Source of the DNA: Burkholderiales bacterium
GTDB taxonomy: Bacteria; Pseudomonadota; Gammaproteobacteria; Burkholderiales; Burkholderiaceae_D
Length of the DNA stretch: 36,619 nt
Assembly: GCA_947451925.1 (NCBI GenBank)
Contig: CANGAW010000030.1
Coordinates: 1-36,619, forward strand
Direction of reading: 5' to 3'
The notes under the pieces are model-generated. The model was not told where the DNA came from, ran no database searches, and worked only from the letters and a program-made list of their open reading frames with translations. This document shows positions 9,026 to 17,606 of the stretch, piece by piece (positions within the stretch are counted from its first letter, which is position 1; the number at the start of each line of letters is the position of its first letter). The position numbers and the translations under genes were made by a program.

Positions 9026-9847
9026 CTATACACCGTGTGCGGAAAACCATTTGGTCGCACGCAGCCAGCCATCTTTGGCGTCGGCTTCGACATAGCTGGG
9101 CCGGTAATCCGCATGAAAAGCATGACCCGCTTCGGGGTAGACGACAAATTCGGCACCACTCTTGCCCTTGGCCAGTTCGGCCCGCATACGCTCAACCGAC
9201 TCCAGCGGAATGCTGCTGTCCTTGCCGCCATACAGACCCAGCACCGGCACCCGCAGTTGTGCGGCATGATCAATCGGATTGGTCGGCTGCAGCGGCGTTT
9301 TGTCTTGCACCAGCTTGCCGTACCAGGCAACGCCGGCTTTAATCTGTGGATTGTGCGCCGCGTATAGCCAGGTGATGCGGCCGCCCCAGCAAAAGCCGGT
9401 GATCCCCATGCGGCTGGCGTCGCCGCCATGCGCAGCGGCCCAGACAACGCAGGCATCGAGGTCTTGCATCACTTGCGCGTCGGGTACCTTGACGATGATG
9501 TCTTTGAACAGCTCAGGGATAGAAGTGTAAGCAGTCGGGTCACCCTGACGACCAAACAAATCCGGCGCAATCGCCAGATAACCGAGCTTGGCAAAGCGTC
9601 GCGCAATGTCGGCAATGTGCGCGTGCACGCCAAAAATTTCAGAGACCACCAGAATCACCGGCAGCGACTGCTTGGTGGCAGGGCGGGCGACATATACCGG
9701 CATGCTGAAGTCACCCGATCTGATGTTGACGGTGCCGGCATCAAGCCCGCTGCTATCAGTCAGGATCGTGGCCTCGGTCAGGGTGGGCAGCACAGCGGCA
9801 GCAAAGCCTGCGCCGATTGAGGTTTGCAGAAAATCGCGTCGGTCCAT
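9026..9847 (-). CDS. Dienelactone hydrolase family protein with Tat-type signal
   Basis: This 273-residue alpha/beta hydrolase has the dienelactone-hydrolase triad Cys153 (GFCWGG), Asp210 (YGGKDSSIP) and His242 (EAGHAFH), plus Glu70 in VVSEIFG. The N-terminus MDRRDFLQTSIGAGFAAAVL looks like a twin-arginine signal with an RR pair and a hydrophobic stretch, so the protein probably works in the periplasm. It should hydrolyse a lactone or ester; the substrate is not evident. ATG 9847 has AGGGA upstream and places the RR motif correctly; a GTG 27 bases earlier is less likely. Confidence 0.92.
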   Translation of the reverse strand: MDRRDFLQTSIGAGFAAAVLPTLTEATILTDSSGLDAGTVNIRSGDFSMPVYVARPATKQSLPVILVVSEIFGVHAHIADIARRFAKLGYLAIAPDLFGRQGDPTAYTSIPELFKDIIVKVPDAQVMQDLDACVVWAAAHGGDASRMGITGFCWGGRITWLYAAHNPQIKAGVAWYGKLVQDKTPLQPTNPIDHAAQLRVPVLGLYGGKDSSIPLESVERMRAELAKGKSGAEFVVYPEAGHAFHADYRPSYVEADAKDGWLRATKWFSAHGV

Positions 9848-9886
9848 TATGTTTTCCCTGGCTTGTTGGTTCACGCTGCTACCGTC

Positions 9887-9919
9887 GGCCCGATGAAAAT
9901 CGGGACCCAGTGTCTTTCG
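9887..9919 (-). repeat. Hairpin repeat element, short copy downstream of polA
   Basis: On the minus strand GAAAGACACTGGGTCCCG is 17/18 identical to part of the 35003-35119 element. It runs into a small stem CCCGAT/ATCGGG (9889-9894 and 9899-9904). No T tract follows on the minus strand, so termination of polA here is uncertain. Confidence 0.55.
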
Positions 9920-9932
9920 TTAATCACATCCA

Positions 9933-12689
9933 TTAATGCGCCTGCTCCCAGTTCGGTCCCACCCCTACTTCCGCCACCAACGGCACCTTCAATTGCGCAA
10001 CACCCGCCATTAATTTCGGCAGCTGCTCACGCACCAGCGCCAGCTCTGATTCGGGCACATCGAGCACCAGTTCATCATGCACCTGCATCACGATCAGTGC
10101 AGCCAGCTTCGAGTCAGCCAGCCAGTTCTGCACCGCGATCATGGCCAGCTTGATCAGGTCCGCTGCCGTGCCCTGCATAGGCGCATTGATTGCTGCGCGC
10201 TCGGCGCCCTGACGACGCGGGCCGTTGGGCGAATTAATTTCAGGCAGCCACAAACGCCGGCCAAACACGGTTTCTACATAGCCTTGCGACTTGGCTTGCT
10301 GGCGCACGTCATCCATAAACTGCTTCACGCCCGCAAAACGGGTGAAATATTTTTCCATGTACATCTGCGCTGCAGCCCGCTCTACCCCCAGATTACCGGC
10401 CAGACCAAAGGCGCTCATGCCATACATCAAACCAAAGTTAATCACCTTGGCATAACGGCGCTGCTCACTCGTGACCTCGCTGAGCCCCACGCCAAAAATT
10501 TCCGCCGCCGTGGCGCGGTGAATGTCTTCACCGGCAGCAAAGGCACGCAGCATATGATCGTCGCCCGACAAGTGAGCCATGATGCGCAACTCGATTTGCG
10601 AGTAGTCGGCTGAAATGATGACGTTGCCGGGCGCTGCGATAAAGGCTTCACGTATGCGACGGCCTTCAGTGGTTCGGATAGGAATATTTTGCAGATTCGG
10701 TTCATTCGACGACAGCCGGCCGGTGACGGCGATTGCCTGTCCATAATTGGTATGCACGCGACCCGTGGCCGGGTTCACCATGCGCGGCAATTTATCGGTG
10801 TAGGTGGACTTCAGCTTAGTCAAACTGCGGTAATCGAGCAAGACCTTGGGCAGCGGATAGTCCTCCGCCAGTTTTTGCAGCACTTCTTCATCCGTTGACG
10901 GCGTGCCGCCCGGGGTTTTTTTCACCACCGGCAGTTTGAGTTTATCGAAGAAAATTTCGCCGATTTGTTTGGGTGAATTCAGATTAAACGGCTGGCCGGC
11001 CAGCTCGTAAGCCTGCTTTTCAATATCGAGCATGCGATGGCCCAGCTCGGCCGATTGCTTGCCCAAGAGTTCGCTGTCTATCAGTACGCCATTGCGCTCA
11101 ATCTGCTGCAGCACAACCGAGGTCGGCATTTCAATGTTTTCGTAAATGAAGCGCAGCTTCTCATTAGCGGCAATGCGGGGCCACATTGCCTGATGCAGTT
11201 GCAAAGTAACATCGGCATCTTCTGCCGCGTATTCGGTGGCCCGTTCAATGCCGACCTGATCGAAGCCGATTTGCGACGCGCCTTTGCCGCAGACTTCCTG
11301 GTAACTGATGGTTTTTTTATCCAGCCAGCGCAAGGCCAGACTATCCATGTCATGGCTCTTGTGCGACTCCAGTACATACGACTGCAGCAGCGTGTCATGC
11401 ACGATGCCTTGCAATTGAATGCCATGGTTGGCAAAAATATGGCTGTCGTATTTCAGGTGCTGACCCAGCTTGGGTCTGGCGGGATTTTCCAGCCATGGTT
11501 TCAGTATCGTCAGCACGCGCTCACGCGACAACTGCTCGGGCGCGCCCGGATAGTTGTGGGCCAGCGGTATATAGGCCGCAATGCCGGGCTCGACACACAA
11601 GGAAATGCCGACCATCTGCGCCCGCATCGGGTCCAGCGAAGTGGTTTCGGTGTCAACCGCGGTCAGCGATGCTGCGTCGATCACAGCCAGCCATTGCGCC
11701 AATTGTGCCTCGGTCAGCACCGTCTCATAACGGGTTTCAGCGGGCGCTGTGGCAGCAAACAAGGCACCCTGCGCTTCTGGTTGTTCAGCTGGCTGTGCAG
11801 AAGAAGCTTGCGCAGCAGGGGCAGCAAGTTTGCTGCTGAGTTCGCGCAGCCAGGTGCGAAAACCCATGCGGGTAAAAAATGCCAGCAGCGCGGCTTCATC
11901 TTCTGCTGACTGGACCAGTGAAGTCTCAATGGTCTGCATGTGTCCATCCAGATCGCAATCGCATTTGACTGTCACCAGCGTACGCGCCTGCGGCAGCCAG
12001 TCCAGTGCTTGACGCAAATTGGCGCCAACCACGCCGCCAATATCATTGGCATGGCTGATGACGCCATCAAGGGAGTCATATTGGGTCAGCCATTTAACGG
12101 CGGTTTTGGGGCCGACTTTTTCAACGCCGGGTACGTTGTCAACGGTGTCGCCGATCAGGCTCAGGTAATCCACGATGCGCTCGGGCGGCACGCCAAATTT
12201 GGCAATCACGCCGGCGCGATCGAGCTTTTCATTACTCATGGTATTGATCAGCGTGACCTTGTCATTGACCAGTTGCGCTAAGTCTTTGTCGCCAGTCGAG
12301 ATCACGGTGGACAGGCCGGCTGCCGTGGCTTGCACGGCCAGCGTGCCAATGACGTCGTCGGCTTCTATGCCTTCCACCATCAGGATCGGCCAGCCCATCG
12401 CCCGCACGGCTTCATGAATGGGCACAATTTGCAGCGCCAGATCTTCTGGCATGGAAGCCCGCTGGGCTTTGTAGTCGGCGTACAAGTCATCGCGGAAGGT
12501 CTTGCCTTTTGCGTCGAAGACACAGGCAATGTATGCTGCATCGTAATCTTGCCGCAAGCGACGCAGCATGTTGATCATGCCGTAGATAGCTCCCGTCGGC
12601 GCACCTTCAGCGTTGCGCAAGTCGGGCATAGCGTGAAATGCCCGATACAGATAGCTCGAACCGTCCACCAGCAACAGGGTTTTATTCAT
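9933..12689 (-). CDS. polA: DNA polymerase I
   Basis: This 918-residue enzyme fills gaps and removes RNA primers during replication and repair. Three domains are visible in order. The 5' nuclease starts with LLLVDGSSYLYRAFHA and contains GIEADDVIGTLA. The 3'-5' exonuclease has intact acidic motifs (DTETTSLDP, the YDS stretch, YAAEDADVT). The polymerase has SADYSQIELRIMAHLSGDD and QVHDELVLDVPE. ATG 12689 begins the family N-terminus; its first base abuts the ATG of the divergent LOG-family gene at 12690, so each gene's leader must lie within the other's coding sequence. Confidence 0.98.
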   Translation of the reverse strand: MNKTLLLVDGSSYLYRAFHAMPDLRNAEGAPTGAIYGMINMLRRLRQDYDAAYIACVFDAKGKTFRDDLYADYKAQRASMPEDLALQIVPIHEAVRAMGWPILMVEGIEADDVIGTLAVQATAAGLSTVISTGDKDLAQLVNDKVTLINTMSNEKLDRAGVIAKFGVPPERIVDYLSLIGDTVDNVPGVEKVGPKTAVKWLTQYDSLDGVISHANDIGGVVGANLRQALDWLPQARTLVTVKCDCDLDGHMQTIETSLVQSAEDEAALLAFFTRMGFRTWLRELSSKLAAPAAQASSAQPAEQPEAQGALFAATAPAETRYETVLTEAQLAQWLAVIDAASLTAVDTETTSLDPMRAQMVGISLCVEPGIAAYIPLAHNYPGAPEQLSRERVLTILKPWLENPARPKLGQHLKYDSHIFANHGIQLQGIVHDTLLQSYVLESHKSHDMDSLALRWLDKKTISYQEVCGKGASQIGFDQVGIERATEYAAEDADVTLQLHQAMWPRIAANEKLRFIYENIEMPTSVVLQQIERNGVLIDSELLGKQSAELGHRMLDIEKQAYELAGQPFNLNSPKQIGEIFFDKLKLPVVKKTPGGTPSTDEEVLQKLAEDYPLPKVLLDYRSLTKLKSTYTDKLPRMVNPATGRVHTNYGQAIAVTGRLSSNEPNLQNIPIRTTEGRRIREAFIAAPGNVIISADYSQIELRIMAHLSGDDHMLRAFAAGEDIHRATAAEIFGVGLSEVTSEQRRYAKVINFGLMYGMSAFGLAGNLGVERAAAQMYMEKYFTRFAGVKQFMDDVRQQAKSQGYVETVFGRRLWLPEINSPNGPRRQGAERAAINAPMQGTAADLIKLAMIAVQNWLADSKLAALIVMQVHDELVLDVPESELALVREQLPKLMAGVAQLKVPLVAEVGVGPNWEQAH

Positions 12690-13427
12690 ATGGAAAGCGA
12701 TAGAAAAAATGTGCCGCGCCTGCGGCAGTTGAACGATATCGAGCGGGCCACGTCTCGCAAGGCCAGTGAGTCGTGGCAAATGTTCACGATTATGGCAGAG
12801 TTCATTGACGCTGCCGAACGACTCTCCGAGGTGCATCCGGCCGTGTCCTTGTTCGGCTCGGCACGCATCTCACCTGCGCACCCTAGCTATGCGGTGGCCG
12901 TTGATATTGCCCGTCGTCTGTCGGACGCCGGCTTTGCGGTGATTTCAGGCGGTGGCCCGGGCATCATGGAAGCGGCCAACAAGGGCGCGTTCGAAGGCAA
13001 GTCGCCTTCGATTGGCCTCAATATCGAACTGCCACACGAACAGGTGACCAATAGCTGGCAAAACATTTCCCTGTCGTTTCGTCATTTTTTTGCGCGCAAA
13101 GTCGCCTTCGTCAAATACGCCGACGCCTATGTAGTGCTGCCGGGCGGCTTTGGCACGCTGGACGAACTAAGCGAAGTGCTGGCACTGATCCAGACCGGCA
13201 AGACGCGGCGCATTCCGGTCATTCTGGTCGGTACCAGCTTTTGGAGTGGCTTGCTGCAATGGTTTCGCGACCGGCTAGTCGGTGACGGCATGATCAGTGC
13301 GCAAGACATGGAATTAATCCAGCTCATTGATGAGCCGGCCAATATTGTCGATGCCATTTTTGCCTTCTATGAAGAACGCGATATCGTACCGAGCGAGACC
13401 GAGTCGCCACCGCACTCCTTCCTGTGA
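12690..13427 (+). CDS. LOG-family protein (TIGR00730 type), possible cytokinin riboside 5'-monophosphate phosphoribohydrolase
   Basis: This 245-residue cytosolic protein has both family motifs, GGGPGIMEAANKGA and PGGFGTLDE. LOG enzymes cleave nucleoside 5'-monophosphates, and many bacterial members are annotated as cytokinin-activating; the true substrate is unknown. ATG 12690 gives the N-terminus expected for the betaproteobacterial subgroup (LRQLNDIERATSRKASESWQ); an internal ATG at 12780 is possible. A longer upstream reading would be antisense to polA. It is divergent from polA with no gap. Confidence 0.9.
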   Translation: MESDRKNVPRLRQLNDIERATSRKASESWQMFTIMAEFIDAAERLSEVHPAVSLFGSARISPAHPSYAVAVDIARRLSDAGFAVISGGGPGIMEAANKGAFEGKSPSIGLNIELPHEQVTNSWQNISLSFRHFFARKVAFVKYADAYVVLPGGFGTLDELSEVLALIQTGKTRRIPVILVGTSFWSGLLQWFRDRLVGDGMISAQDMELIQLIDEPANIVDAIFAFYEERDIVPSETESPPHSFL

Positions 13428-13506
13428 CCGATGCAACCGGATGGTTTGCTAAAATAGCGGATATGTTGCGCACAAACCTGCACGCAACGCATCCCGAGGC
13501 CGCATC

Positions 13507-13872
13507 ATGAATCCGCATTCACTTTCTCCAGCACGCTATTTGTCGCGAGTCCGTTGGCTGTTTGCGATTGAGCTGATGGCCATGACTATGGGCATGGCGG
13601 CCAATGCAGGCAATCCGGAAAAACTCGAACCGCTGCCAGATGCCGGCGAGCCCGTGACCACACTAGCCAAACCCGCCAGCCAGCAAGAGATTACCCAAAC
13701 ACGTGAACAAAATGCCGTCACTTCGGTGCGCGTCAAAAAGGGTGACAACACGTATTACGTGACCCCCACTGAACAAGTCAATGAAAGTCAGGCCGGCGGC
13801 AAGGCAGCGCAATGGGAAATTTTCGAATTCAGGCCGCGTAACAAAAACACGGTGCCGCCAGCAAAGCACTAA
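13507..13872 (+). CDS. DUF2782-family periplasmic protein
   Basis: This 121-residue protein has a hydrophobic N-terminal segment (about 17-34: [18 protein letters not shown]) that looks like a signal peptide, then a Pro-rich linker and a small domain ending in WEIFEFRP. The pattern matches the small DUF2782 family often found just before polA or thrB in betaproteobacteria. Its function is unknown. A strong terminator follows, so it is probably transcribed alone or as the end of the LOG-gene unit. Confidence 0.82.
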   Translation: MNPHSLSPARYLSRVRWLFAIELMAMTMGMAANAGNPEKLEPLPDAGEPVTTLAKPASQQEITQTREQNAVTSVRVKKGDNTYYVTPTEQVNESQAGGKAAQWEIFEFRPRNKNTVPPAKH

Positions 13873-13882
13873 GTAACCCGTC

Positions 13883-13911
13883 ACCAGATTGTTCTGGTCT
13901 TTCTTTATTTT
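13883..13911 (+). terminator. Terminator after the DUF2782 gene
   Basis: A 6-bp stem ACCAGA/TCTGGT with a TTGT loop (13883-13898) is followed by CTTTCTTTATTTTT. It lies between the DUF2782 gene and thrB. Confidence 0.85.
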
Positions 13912-13937
13912 TGATCCTTAGTCCGGTTTTTGTACTT

Positions 13938-14894
13938 ATGGCAGTTTTTACACCAGTTAGTCTGGAAGATCTGATCCCCTGGGCTGCACAATTTCCAATT
14001 GGTCGCGTTCATGCCGTCAAAGGCATTGCCTCCGGCATTGAGAACAGTAATTTTTTTATCAGCACCGACAGCGGCGAATATGTACTGACCATCTTTGAAA
14101 AGCTGCGCTTCGAGCAGCTGCCGTTTTACTTGAACCTGATGCGACATCTGGCCGAGCGCGACGTGCTGGTGCCGGCGCCAATTGCCAGTAATCGCGGTGA
14201 AATCATCACGCCCCTGCATGGCAAACCCGCCTCCATCGTCACCCGCCTGCATGGCGACTGGCAGCCTGCACCCGGTCCGGTACACTGCGCTGAAGTCGGC
14301 AGCATGCTGGCAAAAATGCATCTGGCAGCCAAGGACTATGCGCTGTACCAGCCGAACCTGCGCGGTCTGAGCTGGTGGAACGAGACCACACCGGTGGTAC
14401 TGCCTTTTCTGTCAGCAGATAACGCGGCGCTGCTGCGCGCAGAGATGCATTTTCAACAGGCCTTCGCTGCCTCCGACACCTATCATGCGCTGCCCAACGG
14501 CCCCATTCATGCAGACCTGTTTCGCAATAATGTAATGTTTGACGGCGAGCGTCTGAGCGGCTTTTTTGATTTTTATTTTGCCGGCTGCGACACTTGGTTG
14601 TTTGATGTGGCCGTGACCGTCAATGACTGGTGCATTAATCTGGCAACGGGCACTACCGACCCCTTGCGCGCAGAAGCACTGCTCAAAGCCTATGCTGCGC
14701 AGCGGCCGTTCACCAGTGCCGAACAACACGCATGGCCGGCCATGCTGCGCGGTGCGGCGCTGCGTTTCTGGCTGTCGCGCCTGTTTGATTTTTATTTGCC
14801 GCGCGAGGCCGAAATGCTCAAGCCGCACGACCCGACGCATTTTGAACGCATACTGCGTCATCGCATTAATCACGCCGTCATGGCCTTACCCTGA
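13938..14894 (+). CDS. thrB: Homoserine kinase (aminoglycoside-phosphotransferase fold)
   Basis: This 318-residue protein phosphorylates homoserine on the way to threonine. It is the phosphotransferase-fold ThrB used by many betaproteobacteria rather than the GHMP-kinase form. It starts with the typical [12 protein letters not shown] and carries the kinase loop [16 protein letters not shown] followed by the metal-binding [13 protein letters not shown] 13938 was chosen on that N-terminus; an upstream start at 13911 would lie in the terminator. The next gene starts 2 bases after its stop, so the two are probably co-transcribed. Confidence 0.95.
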   Translation: MAVFTPVSLEDLIPWAAQFPIGRVHAVKGIASGIENSNFFISTDSGEYVLTIFEKLRFEQLPFYLNLMRHLAERDVLVPAPIASNRGEIITPLHGKPASIVTRLHGDWQPAPGPVHCAEVGSMLAKMHLAAKDYALYQPNLRGLSWWNETTPVVLPFLSADNAALLRAEMHFQQAFAASDTYHALPNGPIHADLFRNNVMFDGERLSGFFDFYFAGCDTWLFDVAVTVNDWCINLATGTTDPLRAEALLKAYAAQRPFTSAEQHAWPAMLRGAALRFWLSRLFDFYLPREAEMLKPHDPTHFERILRHRINHAVMALP

Positions 14895-14896
14895 AG

Positions 14897-15673
14897 ATGG
14901 AAAAAATACCTGCCAATACCGGCATTAGCTGGATACGACAAGGCTTTGCCTTGTTTCGCAAACAGCCGGCTGAACTCTGCATGCTGTTTTTGCTCTACAT
15001 GCTGCTGATGTTTTCGCTGTCCATGATCCCGCTCATTGGTCAGTTACTGCCGCTGTTATTGGTACCGGTCTTTTCCATGGCCTTCATGCAGGCTTGCGTG
15101 GACATCGAATCCGGCAAAAAAGTCCGGCCCAGCCTGTTGTTAACCGGATTTCGCTCCCCCGCCTTAGGCAGCTTGCTGCGTCTGGGCGGGCTGTACTTGA
15201 TTGCCGCCGTCGCCGCCGTGGCCGCCTCGGCTCTGATCGATGGCGGCGTGTTCTGGCAACTGATGACCGGGCAATTGCAGCCTGAACAGCAAAAAGTCCA
15301 GGTCGCAGGACTGCCACTGGCGATCCTGTTTGCCGGTCTGGTCTACCTGCCTTTTTCAATGGCGTTCTGGCATGCGGCACCGCTGGCGACCTGGCAAAAA
15401 ATGGGCTTGTTCAAGGCCATCTTTTACAGCTTTTTTGCCGTGCGTCGTTGCGGCATGGCCTTCCTCACTTACGGCCTGGGCTGGATTGTGGTGGGCGTGG
15501 CTTTGCCCGCTTTGATCAGCGCCCTGCTTTCCCTGTTGATTGGTGAATCCACCTTCGCCATGATGGTACTGATGCCGGCCTCCGTCATTCTGACGGTCGT
15601 CATGTACTGCTCGTTTTACCCTACCTATGTCCAGGTGTTTGGACGACCCGGGTCGATTTCCGTTACCGTCTGA
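14897..15673 (+). CDS. BPSS1780-family multi-pass membrane protein
   Basis: This 258-residue hydrophobic protein has about six membrane segments. It begins with a soluble stretch (GISWIRQGFALFRKQP) and has a conserved middle part (YLPFSMAFWHAAPLATWQKM). The layout matches the uncharacterised BPSS1780 family common in Burkholderiales, whose function is not known. Its ATG lies 2 bases after the thrB stop, so translation is likely coupled. Confidence 0.82.
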   Translation: MEKIPANTGISWIRQGFALFRKQPAELCMLFLLYMLLMFSLSMIPLIGQLLPLLLVPVFSMAFMQACVDIESGKKVRPSLLLTGFRSPALGSLLRLGGLYLIAAVAAVAASALIDGGVFWQLMTGQLQPEQQKVQVAGLPLAILFAGLVYLPFSMAFWHAAPLATWQKMGLFKAIFYSFFAVRRCGMAFLTYGLGWIVVGVALPALISALLSLLIGESTFAMMVLMPASVILTVVMYCSFYPTYVQVFGRPGSISVTV

Positions 15674-15770
15674 ATCTTCTGCGTCCTGCTTGACTGTTTT
15701 CGCTTGGCGGAAACAGTGCCTCATCCCGTTGATCCTCATCAACAATAAGTGGATGACAACGTCCGCTTAT

Positions 15771-15798
15771 GGAACAGCTGCAATCAGGTGCCTACCTA
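15771..15798 (+). promoter_or_regulatory. HrpL/ECF-type promoter-like box for the 567-residue orphan
   Basis: The site reads GGAACA, 15 bases, CTACCTA. It matches GGAAC exactly and the CCACNNA-type -10 at all fixed positions but one. It ends 31 bases before the ATG at 15830, a normal promoter distance, and lies outside the preceding gene. Confidence 0.65.
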
Positions 15799-15829
15799 TT
15801 GCCTGCAGCCTTCACGAGCAGAGGAAAAC

Positions 15830-17533
15830 ATGCATAGCACCGGACGAAGCGCAGACACCGCACGCAGCACCGATCGTGTGCTGATGGATTTCGAAATCTT
15901 TGATTCCAAAGACAACAATATCGACAAAATTTTTATCCGCAACGCAGAGACGCATAAATTGACGGGGCTACTCCAGGGCATAGCACCCGATTTATTTGCG
16001 ATGAAAGCGAAAGCCCGCGTGCTGTCGATGCTGGCCGCGAAATTTCCCCATGTCGTATTGGTGCAAAAATTCATCACCAATGCAAAAAAAAGTGAATCCG
16101 GAAAATTGTATGAACAGGAAGTCCTTGATCTGATTGCACAGGCAAGCTTGTCGCCAACAGGCTCCAATACCGCTCGTAAGCAAACATCCAGCGCAAGCAG
16201 CCCAAGCCTCAGTGATGCGTTCATTAAGCAGCTGACCGAGATCTATCTCAATGACGGGGAAAAATTAACAGCCATGCTCATGCGCACAGAGCTTGGCACG
16301 ACCGAAGACGGAAAAAGAGAAATTCAGGCATTGGACAACTTATTCAAAGGGAGAACAATCGACACCTACCGCTTAAGTAGTCTCAAGGAGTACATGGAAA
16401 AAAATCCATCAGGATTTCATTCAGCATTAACAAATAAAGTAACGCACATTGTTGAGCAAGCATTATCTAAAAAAGAAGACGTGACTAACATCACAACAAT
16501 ACAAACGCCGGTTTTGCCGCCAGCCTCCTCTTCATCAAGCAAGTCGAATCTACCTTTACCGCCTGTACAGAAAAAAATTGCCACCGAAGAGATTGTTGGC
16601 TTGATTGATGCGCTTTCCCAAATAAAGCCGCCTGGGCCTGAGACGGAATATTTTTTATCCTTATTCACGGATGTGCCGCATATTTATGAGCCTGCAGCAG
16701 AGACTAGTTTGCACGCTATTTTTATAAAAAAAATACCCGCTTTAAAATTGAAAATCCCTGCTTACCTTGGGCCAGTTCTTGACCAACTCGCAAAGGAACT
16801 CGATCAGTGCAAAAACAATCCGCGCAATACGTGGCAGACAGCGAAGGCATATCGATCCTTAACCAAATCAAACACGTCGCCTGTCCTCATCAATCGTTCG
16901 CCAACAAGCGAGTCAGCACTAATTAAATCCTATTTCGGCAAGCCGGAGCAGCAGAAATCCGATATTACTAAACAGCGGATGGAGAACTTGGAAGCAGCGA
17001 AAAAAACCAACATTCGATTAGAAATAATGAATCAGCCTGAATTCCGGCTACCCGCCCATCACACGGCTCTACGCGCATTTTTGCCCTTTCTGACCGGGGA
17101 AGCAGCCATCACGAAACACAGTCAAAAACGGCTATATGTGGTCCTCAATCAGCTTCCTTTCATCATGACAAAGCTCAGCCCGGAAACCAGAGACACCTGT
17201 TTGGACGCCGAAGATCGCTGCATGAAAGCACTGGAAAAATTTGAGCACGCAAAGCCACTAAAAAATCGCAAGCTCCATAGCGAACTGAGTCGCGCGCTGT
17301 ATAAGCTGACAAATAGCTCACTGTCGGTCGCGTATTTTATTGACCACGTAGAGTCTGGCACTACCGTCATAGACCGATCTGCCTATTGGCGGCTTGATGA
17401 TTTCGTCAAACGCAAAAGTGCAGCAGCAAGAGCTGCGCTGGCGCCTGAGTTGCACGCCGAATTTGATTTGCAGCTGAAAAATCTGCAAGCCTTGCTGGAT
17501 GCAGGGCGTGATGAGATGACCGCGCTAGCTTAA
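15830..17533 (+). CDS. Unknown 567-residue protein, candidate type III effector
   Basis: I do not recognise this family. ATG 15830 is chosen because GAGGAAAA lies just upstream; an in-frame ATG at 15749 would start before the promoter-like box. The N-terminus MHSTGRSADTARSTDRVLMD is rich in Ser, Thr and Arg, as in many type III substrates. The rest is polar and mostly helical-looking, with a Ser/Pro linker near residues 227-246 (PPASSSSSK) dividing it into two halves. There is no signal peptide, membrane helix or catalytic motif I can name. Its base composition is low for the window: the 60 bases at 16681-16740 hold only 22 G or C. It sits alone between a core membrane-protein gene and uvrD, with its own box and terminator. 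Effector status is inference. Confidence 0.8.
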   Translation: MHSTGRSADTARSTDRVLMDFEIFDSKDNNIDKIFIRNAETHKLTGLLQGIAPDLFAMKAKARVLSMLAAKFPHVVLVQKFITNAKKSESGKLYEQEVLDLIAQASLSPTGSNTARKQTSSASSPSLSDAFIKQLTEIYLNDGEKLTAMLMRTELGTTEDGKREIQALDNLFKGRTIDTYRLSSLKEYMEKNPSGFHSALTNKVTHIVEQALSKKEDVTNITTIQTPVLPPASSSSSKSNLPLPPVQKKIATEEIVGLIDALSQIKPPGPETEYFLSLFTDVPHIYEPAAETSLHAIFIKKIPALKLKIPAYLGPVLDQLAKELDQCKNNPRNTWQTAKAYRSLTKSNTSPVLINRSPTSESALIKSYFGKPEQQKSDITKQRMENLEAAKKTNIRLEIMNQPEFRLPAHHTALRAFLPFLTGEAAITKHSQKRLYVVLNQLPFIMTKLSPETRDTCLDAEDRCMKALEKFEHAKPLKNRKLHSELSRALYKLTNSSLSVAYFIDHVESGTTVIDRSAYWRLDDFVKRKSAAARAALAPELHAEFDLQLKNLQALLDAGRDEMTALA

Positions 17534-17545
17534 GTCAATGCGGGC

Positions 17546-17593
17546 AAGACGCCGGGCCCCGATAAAAATCGGTTCCCGGCGTCTTTGCTTTTA
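17546..17593 (+). terminator. Strong terminator after the 567-residue orphan
   Basis: An 11-bp perfect stem AAGACGCCGGG/CCCGGCGTCTT encloses a second stem CCGAT/ATCGG with loop AAAA, and TGCTTTTA follows. On the minus strand the same sequence resembles the hairpin repeat near 9887-9919 (AAAGAC..C..GGG then CCGATTTT.ATCGGG), so it may be a member of that repeat family reused as a terminator between convergent genes. Confidence 0.85.
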
Positions 17594-17606
17594 TTCCTGA
17601 CGAGTC

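Noticed and set aside
8965..9456. 163-codon minus-strand frame
   Set aside because: It overlaps the dienelactone hydrolase gene in another frame, whose triad is intact.
11037..11909. 290-codon plus-strand open frame
   Set aside because: Antisense to polA, a shadow frame.
12330..12689. N-terminal extension of the LOG-family protein
   Set aside because: This part is antisense to the polA start region and is not found in the family; ATG 12690 fits the known N-terminus.
15700..15730. Hairpin ACTGTTT/AAACAGT after the BPSS1780 gene
   Set aside because: The stem is short and interrupted and no T run follows, so I do not call a terminator.
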